Program-made: the position numbers and the translations under genes
Virus record (IMG/VR): IMGVR_UViG_3300032291_001784
Span: 1-39,955 of that record
Length of the DNA: 39,955 bases
Direction: 5' to 3' (one strand)
From: a virus
The notes under the pieces: generated by a model
What the model was told of the DNA's origin: nothing
Database searches by the model: none
The model's input: the letters and a program-made list of their open reading frames with translations, nothing else
Shown here: one piece after another, positions 1-5,356 of the stretch
Position numbering within the stretch: the first letter of the stretch is position 1
How the letters are laid out: each line of letters opens with the position of its first letter

Positions 1-123
1 AACCCGTGCCACCATGCCCCCGCCAAGCACTGGCACAACTTGTGCCATCTGAACACCCCTCAACGCGCCACGGAGCGCCCCGATAATCGCAGGGGGGTAC
101 ATACACCCTACCCCGCCCGTTTC
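1..123. repeat. 123-bp terminal direct repeat, left copy
   Basis: Bases 1-123 are identical to 39833-39955. This marks either a circular molecule with an assembly overlap or a short direct terminal repeat; the sequence alone cannot separate the two. The repeat contains one palindromic iteron (31-47). Confidence 0.97.
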
Positions 124-151
124 CTCGCCTCTCCGTTGCTCCTAGCCCCAT

Positions 152-163
152 GAACATGTGTTC
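152..163. promoter_or_regulatory. LexA/SOS-type box GAAC-ATGT-GTTC
   Basis: The 12-mer GAACATGTGTTC has the GAAC-N4-GTTC form of LexA operators known from Bacillus and mycobacteria. It lies 47 bp upstream of the -35 of the first rightward promoter, inside gene-free DNA. Eight fixed bases are expected about 0.6 times by chance in 40 kb, but only about 0.01 times in the control region. No phage repressor is recognised, so host LexA is the likely ligand if the site is real. Confidence 0.45.
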
Positions 164-180
164 TATTTGGTATTGTTACA

Positions 181-199
181 TTGTTAAGAAATCTTACAA
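181..199. promoter_or_regulatory. Imperfect inverted repeat near early promoter
   Basis: TTG-T-TAAGA, AA, TCTTA-CAA: 8-bp arms with one bulged base. It shares the TTAAGA-N2-TCTTA core with 39511-39524 and ends 10 bp before the -35 box at 210. Candidate operator. Confidence 0.4.
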
Positions 200-209
200 T
201 AAAAGGGTA

Positions 210-238
210 TTGACAAGCACGAAGAGGCGGGGTATGGT
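210..238 (+). promoter_or_regulatory. Early rightward promoter P1
   Basis: TTGACA (210-215), a 17-bp spacer and TATGGT (233-238). This is a close sigma70-type match just downstream of an AT-rich stretch and 63 bp before the first early start codon. It is the strongest promoter seen for the + strand operon. Confidence 0.75.
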
Positions 239-300
239 GTTCATGTCGGGATCAACTGCACCAGATGCAGGGGGCGAAGACAGACACAAGGAGGCACACA

Positions 301-525
301 ATGGGAAAGAGCAGAAAGACAACGGCAAGGGAGACCCTCGCCATGTTTGAGGCAGAGCGCAAGAGTCTGGCAGACTTGGGGCATGTCATGAGTGCATGGA
401 CGCTCAGGGTTGCAGACTCTTACCCCTCCGCTAAGTGCTACAACTGCTCAGGGGTTGTTCAGAATGAGGGGGTAGTGTTCATGGAGTCCGCTACCCTTCG
501 CGGGCAGTGCCCGCGGGGGTATTGA
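301..525 (+). CDS. Small early protein with CxxC
   Basis: 74 residues. The start at ATG 301 is set by the strong site AAGGAGG eight bases before it; the reading frame is open further upstream but has no comparable site. The N terminus is basic (GKSRKTTARE) and a CYNC pair lies near the C terminus, so one half of a metal site is possible. No family is recognised. It is the first gene of the rightward early operon under P1, a position where small host-directed or regulatory proteins are common, but no function can be assigned. Confidence 0.65.
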   Translation: MGKSRKTTARETLAMFEAERKSLADLGHVMSAWTLRVADSYPSAKCYNCSGVVQNEGVVFMESATLRGQCPRGY

Positions 526-550
526 CACCCCGCCCCGCTAGGGGTAGGGT
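522..550 (+). promoter_or_regulatory. Early rightward promoter P2
   Basis: TTGACA (522-527), 17-bp spacer, TAGGGT (545-550). The -35 overlaps the TGA stop of the preceding gene. The sequence after the -35 (CACCCCGCCC) and the -10 are the same as in P3 at 1426-1454, so this is a repeated promoter cassette. Confidence 0.65.
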
Positions 551-559
551 AGAGGTAGA

Positions 560-584
560 GGGGGGCGGGATCTACCCGCCCCCC
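560..584 (+). other. Leader hairpin H1
   Basis: GGGGGGCGGG, loop ATCTA, CCCGCCCCCC: a perfect 10-bp GC stem in the leader of the gene at 606, ending six bases before AAGGAGG. There is no U tract. It is related in sequence and position to H2 (852-874), H3 (1399-1423) and H4 (1462-1480). Confidence 0.7.
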
Positions 585-605
585 CATAGTAAGGAGGCAC
601 ACAAC

Positions 606-836
606 ATGAGCGAGAAGATGACACCAGCCGAGCGCGAGGCGCAGAATCTGCCCCGATACGCGGGGGAGGCGAAGATCCGCGACGGCAACGCTTGGGCGAT
701 CATGGCGGCGGTAGCCGTTGCGATCAAGAAGCAGGGCGCAACGGCGGAGGAGGTAGAAGCCTACCGCGCCGACGCTATGAGCGGAGACTATGACCATCTA
801 CTCCGCGCGAGCGGGCGCATGATTGACCTCGGCTAG
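606..836 (+). CDS. Conserved small phage protein (DGNAxAI type)
   Basis: 76 residues, starting at ATG 606 behind AAGGAGGCACACAAC. The pattern RDGNAWAIMAAVAVAIKK followed by SGDYDHLL resembles a small protein of unknown function common in phages of many hosts (RDGNAFAI...SGDYDHLL). It looks mainly helical, with no transmembrane segment or cysteine. It has its own promoter (P2) and hairpin leader, so it is probably well expressed early. Function unknown. Confidence 0.8.
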   Translation: MSEKMTPAEREAQNLPRYAGEAKIRDGNAWAIMAAVAVAIKKQGATAEEVEAYRADAMSGDYDHLLRASGRMIDLG

Positions 837-851
837 AGCAGAGGGGGCAGA

Positions 852-874
852 GGGGGCGGGATTTACCCGCCCCC
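852..874 (+). other. Leader hairpin H2
   Basis: GGGGGCGGG, loop ATTTA, CCCGCCCCC: a 9-bp perfect stem 14 bp upstream of the AAGGAGG site for the gene at 903. The stem is the same as in H1 and H3. Confidence 0.7.
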
Positions 875-902
875 CTAGCCCATAGCGAAGGAGGCACACA
901 AC

Positions 903-1109
903 ATGACGCGCAAAGATTTTGAGCTTATCGCCGACGCGCTAGGCTTGGCGATCCATAGGGAAGGGGTGCACGAGGAGGGGAGCACGCTCTCCGCGTGGCG
1001 GGTAGCGGAGGAGGTAGCCGACGCTCTGCGCGGCTCTAACCCTAACTATGACCGCGCCCGATTCATGGCGGCCATAGCCGCTACCGTAGAGAAGGAGGGC
1101 GCACGATGA
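903..1109 (+). CDS. Conserved small phage protein (MTRKDFELIA type)
   Basis: 68 residues from ATG 903, with the same AAGGAGGCACACAAC leader as the gene at 606. The N-terminal MTRKDFELIADAL and C-terminal NPNYDRARFMAAI match the pattern of a widespread small phage protein of unknown function. It lacks the SGDYDHLL motif of the gene at 606 and is not an obvious duplicate of it. The end overlaps the next start by 4 bp (ATGA), so the two are probably translated together. Confidence 0.8.
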   Translation: MTRKDFELIADALGLAIHREGVHEEGSTLSAWRVAEEVADALRGSNPNYDRARFMAAIAATVEKEGAR

Positions 1110-1390
1110 GCGCAACGGCGACGGGGTACGGCGTGCGGGGATGCACGGAGGAGGGATGCGGCGCGGTGCTAGTCTACCCCGACGAGGGGAGCACCTGCGC
1201 CGAACATACCTGCGAGGGATGCGGGGCGGGGGTAGACAATCTCTCCCGCTTCTCGCTCCCGTGGCGGGATGAGCGCGGCACCGTGCACCTAGACAATAGC
1301 GCAACGGCGTGCGTAGACTGCTACGCCGCAACGATGGAAGCCCTACCGCTAGGGCGCATGCTACGGGTTGAGTATAAGCGGCGCGGATAG
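1106..1390 (+). CDS. Cysteine-rich zinc-ribbon-like protein
   Basis: 94 residues. Cysteines occur as C-x4-C (CTEEGC), C-x4-CEGC and a later CVDC, consistent with one or two zinc-binding ribbons. There is no recognisable enzyme motif and no signal peptide. It is coupled to the gene before it by an ATGA overlap and followed by hairpin H3 and promoter P3. Zinc-ribbon early proteins often bind nucleic acid or host proteins; here that is inference only. Confidence 0.75.
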   Translation: MSATATGYGVRGCTEEGCGAVLVYPDEGSTCAEHTCEGCGAGVDNLSRFSLPWRDERGTVHLDNSATACVDCYAATMEALPLGRMLRVEYKRRG

Positions 1391-1398
1391 CCGCAACG

Positions 1399-1423
1399 GG
1401 GGGCGGGTATGTTGCCCGCCCCC
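1399..1423 (+). other. Hairpin H3 between genes, terminator-like without U tract
   Basis: GGGGGCGGG, loop TATGTTG, CCCGCCCCC, directly before the TTGACA of promoter P3. It could attenuate transcription from upstream, so that the next genes depend on P3, or protect the 3' end of the upstream message. Confidence 0.55.
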
Positions 1424-1425
1424 TA

Positions 1426-1454
1426 TTGACACCCCGCCCGATAGGGCGTAGGGT
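1426..1454 (+). promoter_or_regulatory. Early rightward promoter P3
   Basis: TTGACA (1426-1431), 17-bp spacer, TAGGGT (1449-1454), a copy of the P2 cassette. The start codon of the next gene is at 1501. Confidence 0.65.
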
Positions 1455-1461
1455 ATAGGCA

Positions 1462-1480
1462 GGCGGGGACAATCCCCGCC
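1462..1480 (+). other. Leader hairpin H4
   Basis: GGCGGGG, loop ACAAT, CCCCGCC: a 7-bp stem, followed by GATAGTAAGGAGG. It has the same arrangement (hairpin, short spacer, strong ribosome site) as H1. Confidence 0.6.
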
Positions 1481-1500
1481 GATAGTAAGGAGGGAACACA

Positions 1501-1902
1501 ATGGCGACACGATACACGGAAAAAGACATTGCGGGAGCCGTGCGAGGGCTAAACATTACGGCAGGATTTACGGCGGCGGAGGCAGATGCTCCGCTATGGT
1601 ACACGGATACAGACGGCGAGCGCCGCGCTATGGTAGGGCGCTACTACGTGCAGGGCGCCTACGGCGGCTGGCAACTGGTGCAGGTTGTGAACGAGGGCGG
1701 CGGCGTGCGCTCCATCACGTCGGGCTATAGCCCGCGTCGGGAGTTGTACGCCCTGATTCATGCCTACCGCGAGGGTATGGGCGCGGCGAGCGCAGAGGAT
1801 CGCTACACCGTGGCGGCTATCCGCGCACGGGTGCCAGAGTACCGCGCGGAGCGGGAGACATACGCGGCGGCGGTAGCTTCGGCGCGGGAGGGGGTACGAT
1901 GA
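1501..1902 (+). CDS. Conserved phage protein of unknown function
   Basis: 133 residues, starting at ATG 1501 behind AAGGAGGGAACACA. The stretch with YYVQGAYGGWQL, a GGGV turn and RRELYALIHAYREGM resembles a conserved phage protein of unknown function (aygg.q...n..GGv...s...s.rEly). The N-terminal half is mixed and the C-terminal 50 residues are helical and arginine-rich. It is driven by P3 and coupled by ATGA to the next gene. Confidence 0.8.
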   Translation: MATRYTEKDIAGAVRGLNITAGFTAAEADAPLWYTDTDGERRAMVGRYYVQGAYGGWQLVQVVNEGGGVRSITSGYSPRRELYALIHAYREGMGAASAEDRYTVAAIRARVPEYRAERETYAAAVASAREGVR

Positions 1903-2159
1903 CAGGCGAAAAAATCGGGCAATGCGCATGCGGTAAGGGCGGCGCATGGTACGCAGACAATAACGGCACACGCTCGGCGCAATGGTATTGCGAAGGGTGC
2001 GAAGACACCCGCGCTAATAGGTACGGGTGCGCGTTGATTATTGCCGAGGGGGTAATGTGCGACGATGGCGCATGCGGATGCGATGGAACGGGGATTATAG
2101 GGGGGAATGATTATATGGTGGCGGAATGGAAGAAAGACAATGAGGAGGTGGCACGATGA
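1899..2159 (+). CDS. Cysteine-rich small protein
   Basis: 86 residues. CAC near residue 9, CEGC near 32, then CDDGACGC: seven or more cysteines that could bind one or two metal ions. Lower GC than the genes before it. It is translationally coupled on both sides by ATGA overlaps (1899-1902 and 2156-2159). No family recognised. Confidence 0.7.
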   Translation: MTGEKIGQCACGKGGAWYADNNGTRSAQWYCEGCEDTRANRYGCALIIAEGVMCDDGACGCDGTGIIGGNDYMVAEWKKDNEEVAR

Positions 2160-2314
2160 TGCCAGAGGACGTAGGCTATATGCCGTGCAGTAAGTGCGGC
2201 ACAGAGTGGGCGGAGACTATGGACATCGCAGGGTTCCCGCTCTGCGAGCAGTGCTACAACACGTGGAAGTGTGGATGCGGCACGGGCTGCGAGAGTTGTA
2301 AGGAGGCAGAATGA
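2156..2314 (+). CDS. 52-residue zinc-ribbon-like protein
   Basis: 52 residues. It begins MMPEDVGYMPCSKCG and has CSKC, CEQC and a C-terminal CGCGTGCESC, ten cysteines in all. The first two CxxC pairs make a typical zinc ribbon. The start overlaps the upstream stop (ATGA) after GAGGTGGCACG, and the end carries AAGGAGG for the next gene. Too short for a confident family call. Confidence 0.65.
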   Translation: MMPEDVGYMPCSKCGTEWAETMDIAGFPLCEQCYNTWKCGCGTGCESCKEAE

Positions 2315-2442
2315 TTGAGACATATGGAGAGCGACGGCGCAGAGAGCGCGAAGAGTTGGAGCGATACCATACGGATACGGTGCGCATGGTCATCGTCGGC
2401 TTCTTGTTTATTGTGGCACTGCTAGCAGGAGGGTTGGCATAA
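2311..2442 (+). CDS. 43-residue single-pass membrane protein
   Basis: 43 residues behind AAGGAGGCAGA. The N-terminal half is highly charged (GERRRRERE, then a second acidic-basic stretch). Residues 26-43 (MVIVGFLFIVALLAGGLA) form a hydrophobic helix ending at the C terminus. This suggests a tail-anchored inner-membrane protein with its charged part inside the cell. It overlaps both neighbours (ATGA and TAATG). Function unknown. Confidence 0.6.
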   Translation: MIETYGERRRREREELERYHTDTVRMVIVGFLFIVALLAGGLA

Positions 2443-2732
2443 TGGCATACGAGAAGGAAGACGGAACACCAGTTCGCACGGGTACGTGGGACGTGTATGC
2501 GGTCTATGAGTTCATCGTCAAGCACGACGACGGGATAGTGTATCAAGCTTACGAAACGCCAGAGGAGGCGGTAGAGTCGGCTCGCGCGTGGCTCATTGAG
2601 GAGATGGGCGGCACGGATGCCGAGGTGTTAGCGGTAAGGGGTATGTCGGACGAGCAGGTGCACGACGCGATCCTAGACTACGACTATGTGTCGTTCTCTG
2701 ATGTGGCTCACCGTAGGGTGCTCTTCGGATGA
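2442..2732 (+). CDS. Hypothetical acidic protein
   Basis: 96 residues, acidic overall. It starts at ATG 2442, which shares its A with the TAA of the previous gene. It has aromatic-rich beta-like segments (TWDVYAVYEFIV) and a central helix (EEAVESARAWLIEEM). There are no cysteines and no membrane segment. The ATGA overlap with the next gene keeps it in the same translational chain. No family recognised. Confidence 0.7.
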   Translation: MAYEKEDGTPVRTGTWDVYAVYEFIVKHDDGIVYQAYETPEEAVESARAWLIEEMGGTDAEVLAVRGMSDEQVHDAILDYDYVSFSDVAHRRVLFG

Positions 2733-3184
2733 TCGCGGCAATCTTGGCAGCGTCGTTGGTGATGCAGCCGACGCCGCCGCTCACGCCACACGGAATACCG
2801 ACGAGCGGCGTAGCTACATGGTATGGCGCACGATGCCCTAGCGGGGTGTCGGTGTACGGCAGGACGGATACCTGCACTCCCTATAAGAGTGTCAAGGACG
2901 GCGGCAGGGGCGGGGAACTGGTGCTCTATGCAGCAGTCGGCTCGTTCACCTACTACGCCAAGCCCTATAAGGTGCGCGTATGCCTACGGGGTAGCAGCAG
3001 GTGCGTCATCGCTACCGTGCGCGACTATTGCCACGGAGCATGGCGTGCGCTGCACAAGCCGTGGAATAGTGCGAGCAGGGCAATAGACCTCAGTCCCGCG
3101 CTGTTCAGACAACTTGCCCCGCTCTCGCTCGGCATAGTCTATGTCGAGATCACAGAGTTAGGAGGTGTGCGCAGGGGTCGTTGA
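2729..3184 (+). CDS. RlpA-like double-psi beta-barrel protein, possibly secreted
   Basis: 151 residues. Residues 1-12 form a short hydrophobic leader, then a proline-rich stretch. Residues 27-33 read GVATWYG and 118-132 read AIDLSPALFRQLAPL, with VRDYC at 97-101: the order and wording of RlpA/expansin-type double-psi beta-barrels. RlpA family members act on peptidoglycan, mostly on denuded glycan strands. Six cysteines could form disulfides outside the cell. The leader is short, so export is not certain. It is unusual for such a protein to lie in an early operon rather than the lysis cassette. It could act in wall loosening, in blocking superinfection, or as a virion component. Confidence 0.7.
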   Translation: MIAAILAASLVMQPTPPLTPHGIPTSGVATWYGARCPSGVSVYGRTDTCTPYKSVKDGGRGGELVLYAAVGSFTYYAKPYKVRVCLRGSSRCVIATVRDYCHGAWRALHKPWNSASRAIDLSPALFRQLAPLSLGIVYVEITELGGVRRGR

Positions 3185-3210
3185 CAAAAACAATAGGAGT
3201 GTTTTAGGAT
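3181..3210 (+). promoter_or_regulatory. Early rightward promoter P4
   Basis: TTGACA (3181-3186) overlapping the preceding TGA stop, 18-bp spacer, TAGGAT (3205-3210). The AT-rich spacer differs from P2 and P3. It precedes the gene at 3253, whose ribosome site is TTAGGAGGAGAACACA. Confidence 0.6.
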
Positions 3211-3252
3211 TGTATTACTGGCACTTGCCAGCATAGTTAGGAGGAGAACACA

Positions 3253-3450
3253 ATGAACAGGGAAACAGTATTCGTATACGCAATCGCTACGGGGTGTGGC
3301 TTGGCATGGCTATGGGTTAGTCTCAGTGTCGGAGAGGCGTTGGTCGCAGGGCTTGCGGCGCTTGGTCTGGCAGTCATCGCTTGGCACGCCATTGACACGA
3401 TTGATGGTGTGGCACGCAGCCACTACTCGCCAAAGAATAAGGGGGAATAA
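3253..3450 (+). CDS. Two-helix small membrane protein
   Basis: 65 residues. Residues 7-24 and 28-47 are hydrophobic and separated by a short SVGEA turn, so two membrane helices are likely. The C-terminal tail is polar (HYSPKNKGE). The start at ATG 3253 follows AGGAGGAGAACACA. It is the first gene after promoter P4. Size and topology would suit a holin, but it is far from the lysis cassette, so an early membrane function is as likely. Confidence 0.65.
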   Translation: MNRETVFVYAIATGCGLAWLWVSLSVGEALVAGLAALGLAVIAWHAIDTIDGVARSHYSPKNKGE

Positions 3451-3451
3451 C

Positions 3452-3616
3452 ATGGCACAGACAGGTAGTAAGCTACGATCGTCGCTCCTAACACGGGCGG
3501 CGAGGGACTATCAGGACTGGGAGAGGCAGCGCAGGTTCTGGCGGCGAGTGTCAATCACCTGCGCAATCCTCTCCGTCTTCTTCGCGGGCGTAGCAGTAGG
3601 GGGTGCACTATCATGA
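3452..3616 (+). CDS. 54-residue single-pass membrane protein
   Basis: 54 residues from ATG 3452, after GGGGGAATAAC. A basic N-terminal half (LLTRAARDYQDWERQRRFWRR) is followed by one hydrophobic segment (residues 34-53). The positive residues before the helix predict the N terminus inside. The end overlaps the next start (ATGA). It lies two bases after a two-helix protein, so the two may act together. Function unknown. Confidence 0.6.
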   Translation: MAQTGSKLRSSLLTRAARDYQDWERQRRFWRRVSITCAILSVFFAGVAVGGALS

Positions 3617-3966
3617 GCGCATCAGCAGAGGTGTACATCAGCGTTGCGATGGGAGTCAAGTCCCGCGATAAGGCTGAGACAAAGATCGAGAGGGCGCTGT
3701 ATAACTTTGGATTTGACACGGCAAACAAAGAGCGTTATTCCGTTAGCCGATACCAGTCTGGGATGATCGTTGAGGCTAAGAGTTATGGCTGTGCATGGGA
3801 GATCTTTGAGAGCCAGTGGGCAGAAAAGTTAGTGCGAGAACTCCATGCCATTGACGAAACCTCTGATGCCGAGTTGTATGTTTACAACCTAGACCGAGAG
3901 GCTGATGTGTCAGTCCTCACGAGGGATTTATTCAGCGAGAACTACATGGAACGAGCGCCAATATGA
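3613..3966 (+). CDS. Hypothetical protein
   Basis: 117 residues, mixed alpha/beta, soluble, slightly acidic. There are no obvious motifs beyond an aromatic-rich centre (YGCAWEIFESQWAEKLVREL). From about here the local GC content falls and codon use looks less extreme than in the 600-2000 segment. ATGA overlaps join it to both neighbours. No family recognised. Confidence 0.7.
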   Translation: MSASAEVYISVAMGVKSRDKAETKIERALYNFGFDTANKERYSVSRYQSGMIVEAKSYGCAWEIFESQWAEKLVRELHAIDETSDAELYVYNLDREADVSVLTRDLFSENYMERAPI

Positions 3967-4145
3967 GCGACCAGTTGATGTGCGACTGGTGCGGTGCTCC
4001 GATTGAGATTCGAGAGCCATACGCACCACTAGATTGGGGAAACTTTCACGTCGGCACCTGCGTTGATGAGGCTGCGGCAGATGCTGCATCCTCTACGCAG
4101 GAAGAGATTGGCGTGGAGCAAGCACGAGAGGAGGGGAAACTATGA
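3963..4145 (+). CDS. Small protein with CDWC knuckle
   Basis: 60 residues. CDWC at residues 7-10 and H-x4-C in the middle (FHVGTC) could make a Cys3His zinc site. The C-terminal third is acidic and alanine-rich, probably helical. It overlaps both neighbours by 4 bp. One of at least seven small proteins with CxxC pairs in this operon. Function unknown. Confidence 0.65.
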   Translation: MSDQLMCDWCGAPIEIREPYAPLDWGNFHVGTCVDEAAADAASSTQEEIGVEQAREEGKL

Positions 4146-4531
4146 AGCTCACGACGGACTACCGATGCCACAACTGCGGCAAGATCTTTGAGGCTGCCGC
4201 CTATTACCCTAACGACGCAGCGCCGCGCTGCCCAGATGAGGAGCATCACGACAACCGCATCAGCAAGGATGCGTTCTTGGACAAGGTGAAGCGGTCTATG
4301 GGTAGATTCTTTACCGTCGTGTTCACGAAGAGAAGCACGGGCGAGAAGCGCACGATGACCTGCCGCTTGGGTGTCAAGAAGCATCTCAAGGGAGGCGATC
4401 GTGCATACAACCCAGAGGAACTAGGGTTGATGATTGTATGGGAGCCGAAGTCGGCAACCTACAAGTCAATCCCAACTGATGCTGTGCTCGAAGTGAGGAT
4501 GGCAGGAAAGGTGTATCAGGTGGTCAAGTGA
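4142..4531 (+). CDS. Zinc ribbon fused to phage SH3-like small domain
   Basis: 129 residues. Residues 9-12 (CHNC) and a CPDEEHH stretch around 30-36 look like a zinc-binding ribbon. From about residue 54 to the end, with LGVKKHLKGG and a C-terminal MAGKVYQVVK, it follows the pattern of a small phage protein of unknown function usually seen alone or after a different N terminus (F.V.F.K..G..R.m..r.GV.KhlkGG). The composite looks like a fusion of a metal-binding module with this domain. ATGA and GTGA overlaps join it to its neighbours. Confidence 0.75.
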   Translation: MKLTTDYRCHNCGKIFEAAAYYPNDAAPRCPDEEHHDNRISKDAFLDKVKRSMGRFFTVVFTKRSTGEKRTMTCRLGVKKHLKGGDRAYNPEELGLMIVWEPKSATYKSIPTDAVLEVRMAGKVYQVVK

Positions 4532-4713
4532 GCAGCGACTTTGATGATTTTATTATTGTGAGCAGCAGCAACAAGAAGGTTGCCGCGTCCGTGAAGAAGG
4601 CACTCCTCAAGAAGATTGAGGAAGAAGAGGAGTACAACCCGCAAGACTGCGCCCACTGCACGATGGTCGGCGCACACATCTGCGAGCCGTGCGAGGGGAA
4701 GTGGCACTCATGA
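4528..4713 (+). CDS. Small acidic protein with C-terminal zinc knuckle
   Basis: 61 residues, GTG start overlapping the previous TGA (GTGA). A charged helix (KKALLKKIEEEEEY) is followed by CAHC, H-x-CEPC and a C-terminal H, a plausible zinc site. No family recognised. The end overlaps the next short frame by 4 bp. Confidence 0.6.
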   Translation: MSSDFDDFIIVSSSNKKVAASVKKALLKKIEEEEEYNPQDCAHCTMVGAHICEPCEGKWHS

Positions 4714-4781
4714 AAGACGACTTATGGTTTCTTGCCAAGCTGATGATCCTGCTCATGGCGATGGGCTTGGCTACCAGGTGA
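4710..4781 (+). CDS. 23-residue hydrophobic peptide
   Basis: ATG 4710 overlaps the upstream TGA (ATGA), and its own TGA overlaps the next start (TGATG). The peptide MKDDLWFLAKLMILLMAMGL ends ATR and could be a single membrane helix. It fills the only gap in an otherwise fully overlapping chain, which argues that it is translated. It is very short, so it may serve mainly to couple translation. It is too short to be listed by most gene finders. Confidence 0.45.
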   Translation: MKDDLWFLAKLMILLMAMGLATR

Positions 4782-5356
4782 TGACGGAACAGGATGCACT
4801 CAATCTAGTAATGGAGGCGATGAACTCGCCGTACACAAAGGTAAACGATGGCGGCGAGCTCCACCCAAACAAGGACGATGGCTACGTGCTAGACGAAATG
4901 CCAGAGGGTGTCGTATGGATTGCCTCACGTCCAAACGCAGTGTTGATTGGCAAGGAGAAGTATTCTTACCATCCGTGGGTCGAGATCGTCCTTGAGGCGC
5001 AGGATCGTGTATACTCACTTGTCCAACGGGGACACGCTAAGGCTCGTGCGGTCGTAGACCAGCACTACGAGATGGCTCTAACTTGTGATGACTGTGGGCT
5101 ATGGTCTGCCATAGGACACAGGTCGACGAGAGATAAGTTCTCTAGCGAGTACGAGTCTGGTGCGCTGACTGCTGCGGAGTCATGTGATCCGCAATCGGTA
5201 CACAAACTCTTTGGCAAGCCGTTTGATCCTGAGTCAGCATTTGATCGGGGCGAGCAAACAGATTACGGGGACAAAGAGCGACAGCAAAATGGTCTAAGCC
5301 AAATCTGGAATACAAAGCGGAGGGAAAAAAATGCGGCAGCCGCCAAGAAGCGTTGA
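4781..5356 (+). CDS. Hypothetical protein upstream of helicase
   Basis: 191 residues from ATG 4781. The frame is open further upstream, but that part lies over other genes and lacks a ribosome site; TGATG coupling fixes this start. It contains one CDDC pair and a lysine/arginine-rich C terminus (NTKRREKNAAAAKKR). The last 26 bp overlap the helicase start. Its position next to a helicase would suit a replication accessory, but no loader-type ATPase motif is present. No family recognised. Confidence 0.7.
   Translation: MTEQDALNLVMEAMNSPYTKVNDGGELHPNKDDGYVLDEMPEGVVWIASRPNAVLIGKEKYSYHPWVEIVLEAQDRVYSLVQRGHAKARAVVDQHYEMALTCDDCGLWSAIGHRSTRDKFSSEYESGALTAAESCDPQSVHKLFGKPFDPESAFDRGEQTDYGDKERQQNGLSQIWNTKRREKNAAAAKKR

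Noticed and set aside
150-350. Open frame of 66 codons at the left end
   Set aside because: It crosses the LexA-type box and promoter P1, has no ribosome site and runs over the start of the first supported gene in another frame.
939-1604. Long - strand open frame (221 codons) over the early genes
   Set aside because: It lies over several + strand genes with strong ribosome sites, promoter P3 and leader hairpins; arginine/proline/alanine-rich shadow of GC-rich DNA.
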